Shown here piece by piece: positions 50,089-62,500 of a DNA stretch of 64,000 bases; position 1 is the first letter of the stretch; every line of letters begins with the position of its first letter. Source of the DNA: Lingula anatina (Eukaryota; Brachiopoda; Lingulata; Lingulida; Lingulidae); NCBI RefSeq assembly GCF_001039355.2, contig NW_019775523.1, positions 1 to 64,000 on the forward strand, in the 5' to 3' direction. Position numbers and translations under genes: made by a program. The notes beneath the pieces were generated by a model. That model did no database searches. It had not been told where the DNA came from and saw nothing but the letters and a program-made list of their open reading frames with translations.

Positions 50089-50094
50089 AATAAA
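50089..50094 (+). terminator. Poly(A) signal of array gene 6
   Basis: AATAAA about 120 bases after the stop, homologous to the signal after gene 5. Confidence 0.7.
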
Positions 50095-50145
50095 TCCTAA
50101 ATTTCAACTCAACCCAACAATTGTATTTTAATTGTGTTTGCTTCT

Positions 50146-50184
<39 letters not shown>

Positions 50185-50552
50185 CGTTAGGTATTTCTGT
50201 TATTTCTTGTCTCTTAATGTTTCTCTCCTCATACTTTCTCAGCATACCTGAGGTCATGTATACGATAATGTGACAAAACAAGGCTATTCCTCGCGGTCAA
50301 ATAACTGCTAGGGCTATGGAGTTTGCCGCTGATAAAAAAAAGAAATACTTGTGTATGGTAGATTAGTAATCAATACGCGAACCTAAAAATCAACCCATAC
50401 AAACAAGATATCTGTGAAAGCCATCTTTAGAACCAAAACAGATGATGCCAGTATCTTACTGGGTAGTCCCCTGTCCGCTCGTTAACTTACTAGCTAACAC
50501 AAATTTACTTTGACTATCACTTTAAGCCCTAATTATTATTCTTAATAAAAGG

Positions 50553-50555
<3 letters not shown>

Positions 50556-50630
<75 letters not shown>
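50556..50630. repeat. CT then TA compound microsatellite
   Basis: About 18 CT units followed by about 19 TA units; a likely polymorphic, hard-to-sequence tract. A shorter CT run lies at 50150-50180. Confidence 0.95.
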
Positions 50631-50632
<2 letters not shown>

Positions 50633-50668
50633 TTAAACAGGTGACTAGAGGTCCCTGACAACCTCTGT

Positions 50669-51000
50669 AAGGGAGGGGACTGTACACAAATAGGGCTAAA
50701 AATGGATAAAATCAACAGTAAATCTTAAGATAAAAATCCCTGAACCCCTTTTTAGTACTTTGCTCAGGTGTTATAATAACATTAAACGCATGTTTATAGC
50801 TGTCCAGGTGCCTGAGAAAATCAGGAAACCAAAAATGATGTTTTGTCCCAGAAATCCCAATATTACATCACACGACGAATTTGGAGCTGTGTTTCGAGCA
50901 TTATTAGATGTTTTGAAGATACATTAAATGAATGCAACAGGGATAAAAAAGCAAAGACCTTTAATTTAAAATAAAATCTCCAACCTGCAGTCCTCCCTTT
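50669..51000. mobile_element. MITE family with AAGGGAGGACTG ends, inverted copy 3
   Basis: Best-preserved ends: TAAGGGAGGGGACTGTA at the left and TGCAGTCCTCCCTTTA at the right are inverted repeats flanked by TA. Its reverse complement matches 18951-19306 and 36230-36560. Confidence 0.7.
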
Positions 51001-53846
51001 AGTCAAGTGTACACTTAAATTCACTTGAATATTGCATCTCGGTTTTAGACTTCAGCCATAGATAACCAACTTCTACTTCTATACATAAGTTTTACAACCT
51101 AACACGTTATTTACTTTTTGATCAGCAATTTGAAATCCGCTCCCTATACTCCCGTACATGTATGTGGTCTTCAGCATACACTTTTATTTGAACGTTGATT
51201 CTCTTAAAAAAAATTAAAGAAAAAATAAGATCAAGACAAAAAGATAAAAATCATTATATATTATATATCGCGTTGTTGGGATCACGAGCCACCTATTAAC
51301 TTGCACTATTTAATTATGAGCGGTTGTAGTGGGCACCTGGCCATCGGCAAATACCAAAGAATCGGTCGAATTCACAGCACATAACAAGTTCAGTCCTTTC
51401 CTCAACCAATGTTGTCTTTGGCTTTTATCGCCTATCATTTCAATGTTCACGATTTAACAAATTTTTGCCAATCTTGATTTGGCTTAAAATTTAAAAAATC
51501 GTCTTTTGAAGAAGATAGTGGAAACAAGATCTATTCATTTCAATTTTTCACTTTAAATCACATGAGGTGCCGAGATTGATTCCAAGGTTTTTTCCTAGCT
51601 GTTCCATCTTCAGAGTGCAGAACTTGACAGTCCAAAGCCACGCTTCAACTTCATGTGCACCTAAACTGTAGTGGCTCTCAGTAAATGCCACAGATGTATT
51701 AAATTAACTAAAAACAATCAGCGTTTTCCATTAATGACCCAAATGCCACTTCACGCGATAACCCGCTCCATCCAACTGACACGCAGAAAGGCGTCCACGA
51801 ACGCACCCAAACGCGCGATCACCTGCGGCACCTGGGCGATAGAACAATTCAAAAACACATTGTACTGTGTGATGACGGCAAGGTGTAACACGCCATTGAT
51901 TAGCCCAGCACGGCCGTGCCACCAACACGATATGCTCGATTAATAATAAATCACGGATCTCCCAACACAGAATATCATTGTTAATAAGGGACGGTAACTG
52001 AGCACCACCTCAGCAACAGGAACAAGGAACTTGAAGAATGAATTTTTTAAAGACTGCCGTTTTTCTGTGAGGCGCACATCAGGCGGGGGTGACGTACTGC
52101 GAATCGCTATTGCGGAGTAATAACGCAATACGGTTCACCGTTCTAACGTAAGCTTGGCGCGTGGAGTGACGTACCAAGTGATTTTTGCCCTAATCCCCCA
52201 GGCTCTAACAAAGAACATGAATCATATCCCTGAAGTGAAAGCCTCTAGTGTCTAGGCAAGGTAGGCCGAAATTAACTTTTTATCTTATTGGGCACATGGG
52301 TAATATAAACCAATTGCAATTGGTCTAAAGCACATTAATATGTCATTTTACCTTTGATTTACTTTTCGCCTGAATGGTCAGTTTTGGTGTAAAGATTTTC
52401 CAATTCGGTCTACAGTAGGCAAAAATATATGTGGAGAGCAGCACGGTGTACTGAGTTTCAGCGTTATGGTTTCAATTGGATGTTTTCTTTGAGTTTTGCC
52501 ATTCAGTATGGAAGCGAGCACAGCAGGTGCCCGGTAAGTATGGGGTACTACAGGGTGACTTGTCTTCAGGAGTATATGACCCCGGGCAGATAGGGTGTTT
52601 ATGATGTTTATGTGTGGAGCTTAATTATTGGCATTTGTGAAGCAGTTTTGTGACAAAGGTCTAGACGCCATTATAACCTCTGCTTATGTATTTCTTAAAT
52701 TTGTATTGAGGGCAAGGGTGCAGCCATTGTACCAAAGAAATCGTGGTTTTGGATTAATTTAAAACATCATTTTGCTTGAAAATTAACATGTCCGCGAAGT
52801 AGGCCCCTGTAAACTACATTAGTTGTAAATAGACGTAGAGAGAAAAGACAGAATACTGTTTAGAACTTTTGAAATTTTGGTTTAGCGAACGCACTTATCT
52901 TTTAAAGTTACAGGTAAAGTTGACGTTTTGGCTTTCAATACTGACAAGAAAGAGAATTATTTGTATTGGTAACTTAACCACAAATTGATAGTAAATTTAT
53001 GAACAGGGAAATGTAACAAATGTATGCTTTTGCTTTATTCCTGTCTAAATACCTGTAGCTTTCAGAAGTTCTTTTAATGAGATGCTAAAATTTTCATCGA
53101 AAGACTGGTTCCTGGGGCATTACAGGGGCACATGTCAACTTCGGACCTTACATAGTGCACTTTGCATAAAGTTTTGGTTAGGACAGAATAAGCACGTTTT
53201 GACGTTGACGTCTTCTTGGTTTCTAGTGTCCGTATGATAATAACGTTGTTTGAAGTGGGCTCGTTACATGCCAACACACAATAATGTACATAAGTCACAT
53301 AAGAGATGTGCAAAAATAAACAGTACCGTCGATGCATAGTATCTGTAGCACGTTAATCACACCTGTTTTTAAACAGAGGACACGCAAAAATGTATACTGT
53401 GTGTAGCCTGCAAGGCGGGCCATGTTTAATGCAATGTAGGCGTGTTGGCGTGAGGGGGGGGGGGGGGGGGTTGTCCGAATAAAATGGCACCATGGATTGG
53501 GGCTACTTATCTGATGCACGTAAACCATCGATTTTCAGTGTCTCGCTCTACTTTAAACTATTTCACATACAGTGTATGAAAATCTCCAGGAAGTAGAATA
53601 TGGTTTATTTGCATGTTCTTAGTGAGTCGGCGTTAGAGTGTACGATGAAAAGCTAAATGTACTGACAGTAAAAAAATGAAAAACGTTGCTGTTCCTGTAA
53701 ACGTTCAACTATTATTTTGAATGTGATCAAGAACTAAAATTAATATACGTATATGTTTACAGAGAAAGATTCAAGGAAAACCGTGCTTTTTAATTTATTC
53801 TCCATTGAATGAGACATTTTAAAACCATATTTCCCTACATTTGCAG
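51001..53846. other. Spacer and putative leader region of the innexin
   Basis: No gene recognised. A moderately GC-rich patch lies at 51.75-51.93 kb. CCCG|GTAAGTAT at 52533/52534 is a strong donor that would pair with the acceptor ending at 53846. A G17 run occupies 53454-53470. Confidence 0.5.
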
Positions 53847-53847
53847 C

Positions 53848-55032
53848 ATGTCCTATTTCTTGGAGGTGCTTGGGAAAACCGTCAAGGGATTTCGAAACGA
53901 CGATGATTTTTTCGATCGCTTAAGCCATCGCTACACCTCCATTTTCCTGATCATTTTTGCTCTGGTGGTCAGCACGAAACAGTACGTGGGGGACCCCATC
54001 TCGTGCTGGACGCCGTCCCATTTTTCTAAAACCCAGGACGATTACACCAACAGTTACTGCTGGATAAAGAACACGTATCACAAGCCAATGGACGAGAGGG
54101 TACCGGAGAAGTGGGAAGGACGATCCTACATTGGTTATTACCAGTGGGTTCCTATAGTCCTCTTCATACAGGCTCTAATGTTCTACCTCCCCTGCTTAGT
54201 GTGGAGGATCCTTAACAGTAGGGTGGGGATTGACGTAGACGCCATCGTACGCTGCGTCAGCGTTGCGGAAAACGTCAACCCGGACGCAAGGCGGGTTACT
54301 ATACGTTACGTGACACGTCACATGGACAGGTATCTATGGTACCACAAACATGACGTCAAAGGGTGTGCCTCGTTGTGGAGACGCTGCTGCACGTGCTTCT
54401 TGTGTGGAAAACGTCATGGGAATTACCTCACTATAGCATATCTAGTCACAAAGTGTTTATACCTGGCTAATTCTATAGGACAACTATTTCTACTTAATTC
54501 TTTCTTAGGAACTTCGTACTACCTATACGGTATTAATGTGTTATCCGACATGATCCAGGGGCGAGACTGGTCCCCGTCATCAAACTTCCCACGAGTTACT
54601 CTGTGTGACTTTGAAATTCGATTTCTTGGCGGGGTTAGCAATATACACCGCCACACCGTGCAGTGCGTTCTACCTATCAATTTGTTCAACGAAAAAATCT
54701 ATATTTTCATCTGGTTCTGGTTGGCATTCGTTACCTTGGCAACCGTCTTTGGGATAGTCACATGGGTACGACTTCTTTTCCCAGCTGATCGAAGGAAGTA
54801 CATCAAAAAATATCTGAAGCTCACGGGACAGATACATTCTAATACAGATTCTGGACTAGTAAAAGTTTTTGTGTATCAGTACCTCAGGCAAGACGGGGTG
54901 TTTATCCTCAAGTTGTTAGCAAGAAATACTAATTATCTCATAGTTGCTGAAATAGTAGAAGAATTATGGGAAACTCACAGTGAAAAGCAAAGAACACAAC
55001 TTTCTGCAAGGTCTATAGAGGGAAATGTATAG
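53848..55032 (+). CDS. Innexin (invertebrate gap-junction/hemichannel protein)
   Basis: The coding part is one uninterrupted exon of 394 aa from ATG 53848; an ATG at 53809 is in frame but sits upstream of the acceptor TACATTTGCAG that ends one base before 53848. Family features: DDDFFDRLSHRYT before the first membrane helix (about 30-48), two extracellular-loop-1 cysteines at 53 and 71, the YYQWVP signature at 97-102 opening helix 2, helix 3 around YLANSIGQLFLLNSFLG, loop 2 with FPRVTLCDFEIR and HTVQCVLPINLFNEKIYIFIW (two cysteines), then helix 4. The cytoplasmic loop is rich in Cys near SLWRRCCTCFLCGKRHG. Expected in the plasma membrane as a hexa- or octameric channel. The intron directly before the ATG suggests a leader exon near 52.5 kb. 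Length is normal. Confidence 0.95.
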   Translation: MSYFLEVLGKTVKGFRNDDDFFDRLSHRYTSIFLIIFALVVSTKQYVGDPISCWTPSHFSKTQDDYTNSYCWIKNTYHKPMDERVPEKWEGRSYIGYYQWVPIVLFIQALMFYLPCLVWRILNSRVGIDVDAIVRCVSVAENVNPDARRVTIRYVTRHMDRYLWYHKHDVKGCASLWRRCCTCFLCGKRHGNYLTIAYLVTKCLYLANSIGQLFLLNSFLGTSYYLYGINVLSDMIQGRDWSPSSNFPRVTLCDFEIRFLGGVSNIHRHTVQCVLPINLFNEKIYIFIWFWLAFVTLATVFGIVTWVRLLFPADRRKYIKKYLKLTGQIHSNTDSGLVKVFVYQYLRQDGVFILKLLARNTNYLIVAEIVEELWETHSEKQRTQLSARSIEGNV

Positions 55033-55747
55033 CATATGATAGATAACAAATTCTAAGTGTATAAATATGTACATATAAAGAATTTGTTAATGATCCCAAC
55101 TGACACCGTCTTCGCTATCCAGTTCATGCATCTCTGCTTACCTGAAGTATTTTTCAATTTCTTACTATGCAACTAAAAAAGTTTTAATGGAAATGACAGA
55201 AGTAACGAACGCTCAACGTAGGTAAAATGTCCCAGTGTTGTTTGAACCAAAAAGAAAATAAGTTCTTTCATAAAACGACCAAACGTCGATCACTTGAATA
55301 AATATCTGATAAACAAGAGAAATCGACACTGCCATTACATGCGAGTCTGGCATCAGAAGAGGGAAAGTAACAAATTTATCGGAGAGCCCACTTTGGACGA
55401 AAGGGCCTAAAAAGACTAAAATATATTCTTGACTATACGGAGAATATTTGAGATGTCGGCATCACCTTTATTTTAGTAAATTAACTTGATTATTAGCTTT
55501 CCCAACCGTGATGTCCCTGCCTCTGACGGCTATTATTAAAAAACAAGCGCATTTGCTGACTAAGTTTGACTTCGACTGAATGCCTTTTTCTCCCTACGAT
55601 ATAATCAAGTATACAATGCGTGCGAAGTAAAAGAGATACCAGTACAAAGGTTAAGATAAAATCAATAGATTCATATTATTAAAAAGTGTTGATTGCGGGT
55701 GGATGTACTTTAAAAAATTTACAGACGGGTCCAAAAAAAAAAAAAAA

Positions 55748-55831
55748 CAGAGACAGACAAGCAGACAGGCATACTGGCAAAAAGTCAAACAGACGAACAG
55801 GCAGACAGGCAGACAGACAGACAGACAGACG
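55748..55831. repeat. CAGA-type tetranucleotide repeat
   Basis: AGACAGACAGGCAGAC variants in tandem. Confidence 0.9.
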
Positions 55832-57820
55832 AGTAAGTTAAGTGGATGTTAAACGAAATTTATTCCAGGTACACAGACAGTCAAAAGACTTACAAACGTG
55901 CATTCTGAAAATGGATAGTTTTAATTCATTGCAGGAATAAAAGATGCACAAAAAAAGGGCAAGAGAGAAAAATAGCAGGAAACATCCGCTTAAAAGCAAT
56001 GTCATGATTGTGAAAGTGCGTGCATCTGCGCCCCATCTCATAGGCCATAGTATCAATAATTAAGCGATAGTTTTGCTTGGGCAGATCAATATTCTTTCAG
56101 ATAAAAAGTCACGGTAAATTTGACATAGCTGTTAATCAGCATGGTAATTGATTTATACGCAGCATGGTTCAAAAGTCAGATAAAAAACAGACGATAAAAC
56201 ATGAAGATAATTTTCAGCCTTCTCACTTCAACAACACTCCATCTCGAACACGAAATCATTGTCTCTTGTTAATCTTGTCCATTGCTTTAGATGTACTTTC
56301 CAATGTGCCAGGTGTTCTGTGAATGCTATATCTTCTGCAGCTGCCATGTCCCGTAGATTGCGTCAGAGAAGAGGTACTGGAGGTAGTCGTCGCACGTTCA
56401 GGTTTACCTGCAGCTGTTGCAATAGAAATCATGTATATGAAGAAATAGGGACCGACTGCCTTAGATCTTATAGATTCTACCTTTTTTCATGACCAAACGT
56501 TTTTCATGTTCATTGGACACCTTCACCAACCTTAGGCAACGCCTGGGTGACGTACATGCAGTAAAAACATTTTAATTCAAACGCCATACAGTATACAGTA
56601 CACTTCACCATACCCACACCCATTCCCTTTTATAATATTCCCATAATACCAGAGTTAAGCTGTCAGTAAAAGTAGTTTTGAGAAATATTTAATAATTACT
56701 GGAACAGTATACGGGGGTATTGCTATAAAGTGACGGTTTCTCGCAGGTAGGACTAACGGATAAACACGGAATTGAAAAGAATCTGAAAGGTTACAGCAGG
56801 GAGGTTTCGTGTTCAACATTAGCAGTTACCAAGAAAGATGCTAAATATGCGATTTACTTTGATGGTGAGGTGGAAGAGAAAGGTGGGACACGGTGGGATA
56901 TCCTTTTGGAATAAAAATTCCTACAAAACATCTTAAAAGTCACGTTTATAGCCCAAAATATTTCAAGACCGAAAGACGGTCCCAAATGTAAGATCTGGTA
57001 TAATTTTGGTAAAGATAAATTCGTATCGCACTTAGATATCTGAAACATTTTCCATTTCTTTCCATTTATAATACGGGTTCCACTGTTTTATCTTCCGTCA
57101 AAAAGATTAAAAATATTGCCCTACAGTTAAGACGAATTTTCGGTCTTTTAAGAGTCTCGGTCTTTTCGAAGTTCTTATGTGAAAATATCCCCAGACTTTC
57201 GACCTGCTATCAACCCCTACCACACTCAAACCGTCATAAACAGTTTGAGTGCCTTTTTATTCAATGAAAATAAATTTCTGGTACATGTAATTTATTTTAC
57301 TATCTGGCACTTTAAAGGAAAAACTAATTCCAGGGTAATTAATGTTATCAACAAGACATCAAAGAAGTGCAATTGTTTGGATGTTGATAGAAATGATAAT
57401 GCACCAAGCCGTGGACGAAGAGCACAAACTAAACAACACTGAATTTCTATTGCTTTCTACTCTGCAATCCACGTGCTTCAACTTCACTTGTCTCCATTAA
57501 CATAAATGACACGACTCCCGCCGTTTTTCACTGTCAGTTTGTTAAGTAATTCGCGTCTTTTACAACAATTAACTTGGGAAGTACAAAAGCTGGCCCGCAG
57601 CAATAAAACCATTCCACAGTACAGAATAAGAAGGTAGGGGGAAAGTGAATCGGCATTTACCTGAAAGATTTATGCCTGCCACGGGTAATTAATAACACCT
57701 TTACGCCCAAACTAAATCCCTCACAGGTCTCACAGCGCTGATATTTTTACTCATTCACCAGTTAATGTCAAAGTCGCGTTCACAACATTACTGGTGTCTT
57801 CGACCCGATGTATTAAAAGC

Positions 57821-57858
57821 AGTGTGTGTGTGTGTGTGTGTGCGTGTGTGTGTGTGTG
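57821..57858. repeat. TG microsatellite
   Basis: TG run with one CG interruption. Confidence 0.9.
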
Positions 57859-58923
57859 CTGGTTTAAGCACTTGTGAGTGGTTGCGTTCGTTCGTAAAAC
57901 AGACAGTCACATAATTATTTTAATTGCCGACTTTAACATTTCATTTTATCGATCTCGAATGAGTGTACTCAGTGACAACTTCACGTGTTTTCACCTTAAA
58001 CAACAGGAGCGTTAAGTGGCTGTTAAGTCGCTCCAACAAAGTTTATATTCTATTCCACGATATACGGTAACACCACTCGATATCTTTATCAAAACCAAAC
58101 ACCTTGATAAACTATTGGCTTCATATCTTTCATGGGGCATGTAATTTTCAACGGCATTTAGTCAAGTTATGAATGGCTTCATTCATGATTTCTTTTAATT
58201 TAAATCACAAGTCGATCTTTAATCCTCAACAAATGGCCAATGGTTTCAAAATTGTTTTAGTCATGCTTTATCATGTCTAAGCGGTTTTCGGTTTATCCTT
58301 TAACGCTTAAAATATATATAAATATTTACCGGTTGCTATGATGGTTCAGTTTTTGCAGATTATGTATGATTGTAATTCAGGTATGTTTGTTTTCACTGAC
58401 GAAGCACGACTCCATGCTGCATGTACACGTATTCGGAAGAGATTCAAACCGGACAAAAATTACAAAAACAAAATTAGTTCCTAGAGACCTGTCTTCCTAG
58501 TATGCAGGGCTGGGATGAGAGAGTAGTCCAGTGAAACTAGCCTGGTACTTTTCCAAACAAATCCATATTATATATCTATTTCCCGTTCCTCTCTGCTCTC
58601 GTATTTTTGAAGCGTCACCTCCTTGGGGTTTCGTCAGCGTTTCAGATGGCGAGCAGACGATACTGATACGGGTATATATATAGGTCAAATTGCAACGATG
58701 ATAATGACGTAACTACAGATATCATCAAAACACCAAGTGGAATCAGAGTCTGACGACGTATCATTTTAAGAATATACCAAGATCGACCCACTATGAAGAT
58801 GGCAGATGTCGCCATGATAAACTGACACACCAGGAGTTAATATTTGGCAAAAAACAAAGAAGGATTTGTAAGAGCCTGTCTCTTCCTTATCGGTTTTCAG
58901 ACAGCAGAGGGGCATGCTGAAAG

Positions 58924-59485
58924 ATGGCTTACATATATGTGAGGTTTCCTTTTCTCCTGTGCAGGCAGGTTATATACCTATACACGTTGATTGGCGGCTG
59001 GTTTCCTCAGCTGTTAGCTAGCGTAGTAACAACACTAAACACACCTGGCAATGGAACGGACTCCACTACAACAGGTAAAGTGTGTTTCAATAGATTTTGT
59101 GAAGTTTTTAAAATTTTTTGTCCACTCCGACTAACACATCGACTGTCTTAACGTACGTATGTACCAGAGAACCTGCTCTATGCTCAGTAAGAGTTAAAAA
59201 AAAAGACAAAGGTGGAACGTGAAAGAAAACTTATCTTATGTCTAACACGACTCTAGATTTAACCTTTGCAGATGCAGCTTGCTAATTTTACTTCTTACTC
59301 CTATTACCCGACATGCTATGCCAGAATGTAAATCGGAAAAGATTTTCATCAGCTGTGTTATGCACTAAGAAAAAGCAATGTTTTTTCGGCAAAGTGCCAG
59401 TGTTAAAATTGTGGTCTCTACCTCTAACTAAGACCCAAACTTTTCAATATTTGGATGTCTCCCTAGAGCATCTCCATCAGCTACT

Positions 59486-59523
<38 letters not shown>

Positions 59524-62500
59524 TGTGTGTGTGTTGGGAGGTCGGCCCATGTATTAATTAAAACCCACTTCATCAAAGTAACACGATTGAGTAGCCTACT
59601 GTGTCCCCGAGGACGAGTCTTTTGACGACGCCCCTTGCTGCAGGACATAATGTACATGTAGATACATACAGCTACACTGTATAGATAGGTGTCTCGCTGA
59701 AGTTATGTACGGTGTCTAGGTATCTTTATGATGAGGATCCATCTAGCAATTGATTGTAAAGAAGTTTTGTTAAGTTGGTCGTGCCTCGCTTCTCGTTTTG
59801 GACTAAAGAAAAACCCCATCAGTTCAGACAAAGAGCAGAGCTCAATTCAAAAAGTAAAAGGATGGGGGGGGGGTTGCTTTTTGGTCAACAAGTGACCCCC
59901 CACTGGCTGCAAGTCCAAAAGAAAAAAAATGTTTCGCCCTTGTGATAATAGTAGTTCAAACAAGGTGGCGCTCCTTGTAAGCCTTTCTTGGAATTTATAC
60001 AGGTGTCATGCTTGTGTTCAACTGAATGATTCAACAAAGGTTTCTCATTTTTGCAAATACAGCGCTACTGACTGTGGTGATAATGTAACGAAGTTTATCT
60101 AAATATAACAGTAACTGGTGTCGGATATAACTGAATAAAAAACACCTCGTTTTCATGTTTTCATAGGTAGTGTAGATGAGGCGACAAAAGTCGTTTTTTG
60201 ATCTGCCCCCCCCCCCCCCCTCCTTACTCTGAGTAAGGTTGAATTAGATTTCTTCAAAAATGGTACATGAAGAGCTATATACAGCACCATTGTCCGTTTT
60301 TTGTTGTTTTTTTTTTTTTTTGTTTTTTTTTTAGTGGCAGTTGTGACGGCGTATAACGGGTTATGAAGGCTTGCCATTATTGTTTTAAATTTTTTTCAGA
60401 CCTCACAATAATCTGAATATTATCTACAGTAGGTTTATAATTCAGCCATTTTGTTCTAATTCAACGACCCCAGTTGTAAATTGGTAATGCTGTACATGTC
60501 AGTTTCACTGTGGAAAATGTCTTCTTCGTTGATAATAGAAGAGAAACATTTTTATTGTTGTTAAAAGAAACCAATACTGGCTACTGTACATGTATTGTGT
60601 TGGTAAGCATCCGCTTTTTGATCATGACGCGTGATTCGGTTCTATACCCAGGGGCGGACCCAGAGATATTTTCTGAACTTTTTTGATATATCCTTCACTT
60701 TTTGACAGTCTTCCAACAGAAAATATTAGATGCCCGTTAATGTAAAATTGAGAAATTCTGACCGTCTTCCGAAAGACCCAGAAGACGGCCTCCATCTGCC
60801 TCTGTATACCCCCTCCATCTTCCCATGCTGAGTTCCATACAACCCAGAGCATTCATAATTCACTATGCTTTATGATATATGAGTTTTGTTCTCCTATACA
60901 TCTTCTTGGTCGCTATCAGAATGTTGGTACAGGTTAACTGAAGAGGTTATCTATACCTGATAGCAGCAAACAGTGAGGACTCTGTCCCGTAACCTTGGGA
61001 TGATAAGATTACACAGAAAAAAAGCGTGGCAGCAGCAATGTGGAACCAACGACCTAGATGGGTCACCATGGATAACGGACAATGGACACATAGGGCTCAT
61101 TCCGGATGAAACTCCGCGGGGACTCTAGCTGAATGCAATCAGATTAACAGATTATCACGCCTCCTCTTGTTCCCAAAGTACTCGTATAATCACCAGCTTT
61201 TCTGTATTCGATTTAACGCCAGGGGTAGGCGTGTTGATCTGCTTATGTGGTTGCATTCAGCGAGAGTCCCCGTGTAGTTGGACCGATCTACGTAAAACGA
61301 TAGCTTTATTAGGAATGAGCCCATAAGTTCACTGTTGATCAGACTCGTTTGAAATTCCTCCAGATTTATCCTGATGATAAGGACTGGTCCTGTAGGACTG
61401 ATCGTGAACCACCTAGAAGTGGATAGGGAACTCTGTCACCATAAACCCTCTGCCGGCGGGTCCGCTACGACTAAGATTTATACACAGTTGAACTCATGGT
61501 TGCCAAATATACGAATTTAATCCGTGGTAATCCTCAAATAGTTGTGTTCTGTTTTTGTTAAGAACCTGTTAAATAATATATTTTATCATCCTTGGTACCA
61601 TAATTTTGGCAACCCTGCCGCATGCAATATCATGGTAGACACTGACATGTTTTTCTCAGCCTCTCCTCCTACTCTCGTTCGGTATCTTGACGCCACGGCG
61701 ATCACATTCCTCTCGCTTGTGAAGTTCCACGAACTTGATTTTTTGCCAGACTTTCAGCAGAAATGTTTCCTTCACATTCCCAAGCGATGAAAGCTGCACC
61801 ACCAACTGCAGCAAACATTTAAATGTTCTCCGGAAAAATATAAGATGCTAGGAAGCTGTTCACTCGGTTCACCTCCGATCCTCAGCGATCTGGATGTTTG
61901 GCGACGCAATTCAGACCGATTACCGGTCTTGAATTGCACTTGTCCGAACGCAGCTCCTACATATACGCGACTACGTTCAGTGTTGTTTAAATATAATCCG
62001 TTTCAGATTAATTCCAGACAGAAAACGGTATGTAAACTACTCCATGCACCATATGAAGGGGTCATCCCTAAGACTGGGTTCCCATGCCTAGATCGATCTA
62101 ACAGGATCGATCCATCTCCAAAGGGTTTTTCGCTAAATTTCTTTCAGCTTAAGCGGCTTAGATGTCTGACGCGCCTGCTGACGCTGCTAAACGATAATTA
62201 ATTACCCCCTAGCAGCTTCAGTAGGCGTGGCAAACATCTAAGCCGCTTAGTTTTTATATAGCGAGAATCTCCTTGGAAATAGATCGATCCAAAGTTAGTA
62301 CGATAGGGTCTGGGAATGGTTCCTAAACGTCCTCTGCTGCTAACATAAACTTGAGACGAGAAGCCTTTGTATGGATTATAAAGAGTGTTTATCACATTTG
62401 CTTTGGTATTTTACAGATTCTGATGCCTCCTTGCTCAACACAGTTACAAGATTATCCTCGACAAAGTCAACAGACTCTATATCCAGTAATTCCGTGAGTT

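Larger units (their letters stand above)
55033..58900. other. Intergenic region after the innexin
   Basis: No convincing gene. A CAGA-type repeat lies at 55748-55831 and a TG repeat at 57821-57858. A basic, cysteine-containing frame at 56259-56492 and a membrane-like minus-strand frame at 58642-58830 were seen but lack support. Confidence 0.5.

Noticed and set aside
51671-51943. 90-codon frame upstream of the innexin and its antisense partner
   Set aside because: A locally GC-rich patch keeps both strands open; no recognisable domain.
56259-56492. Basic, cysteine-containing frame (SRRLRQRRGTGG and FTCSCCNRN)
   Set aside because: Short, isolated and without convincing start or splice partners.
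61845-62201. 118-codon frame before the last gene
   Set aside because: Its 3' half lies within the foldback element and it contains no family motif.
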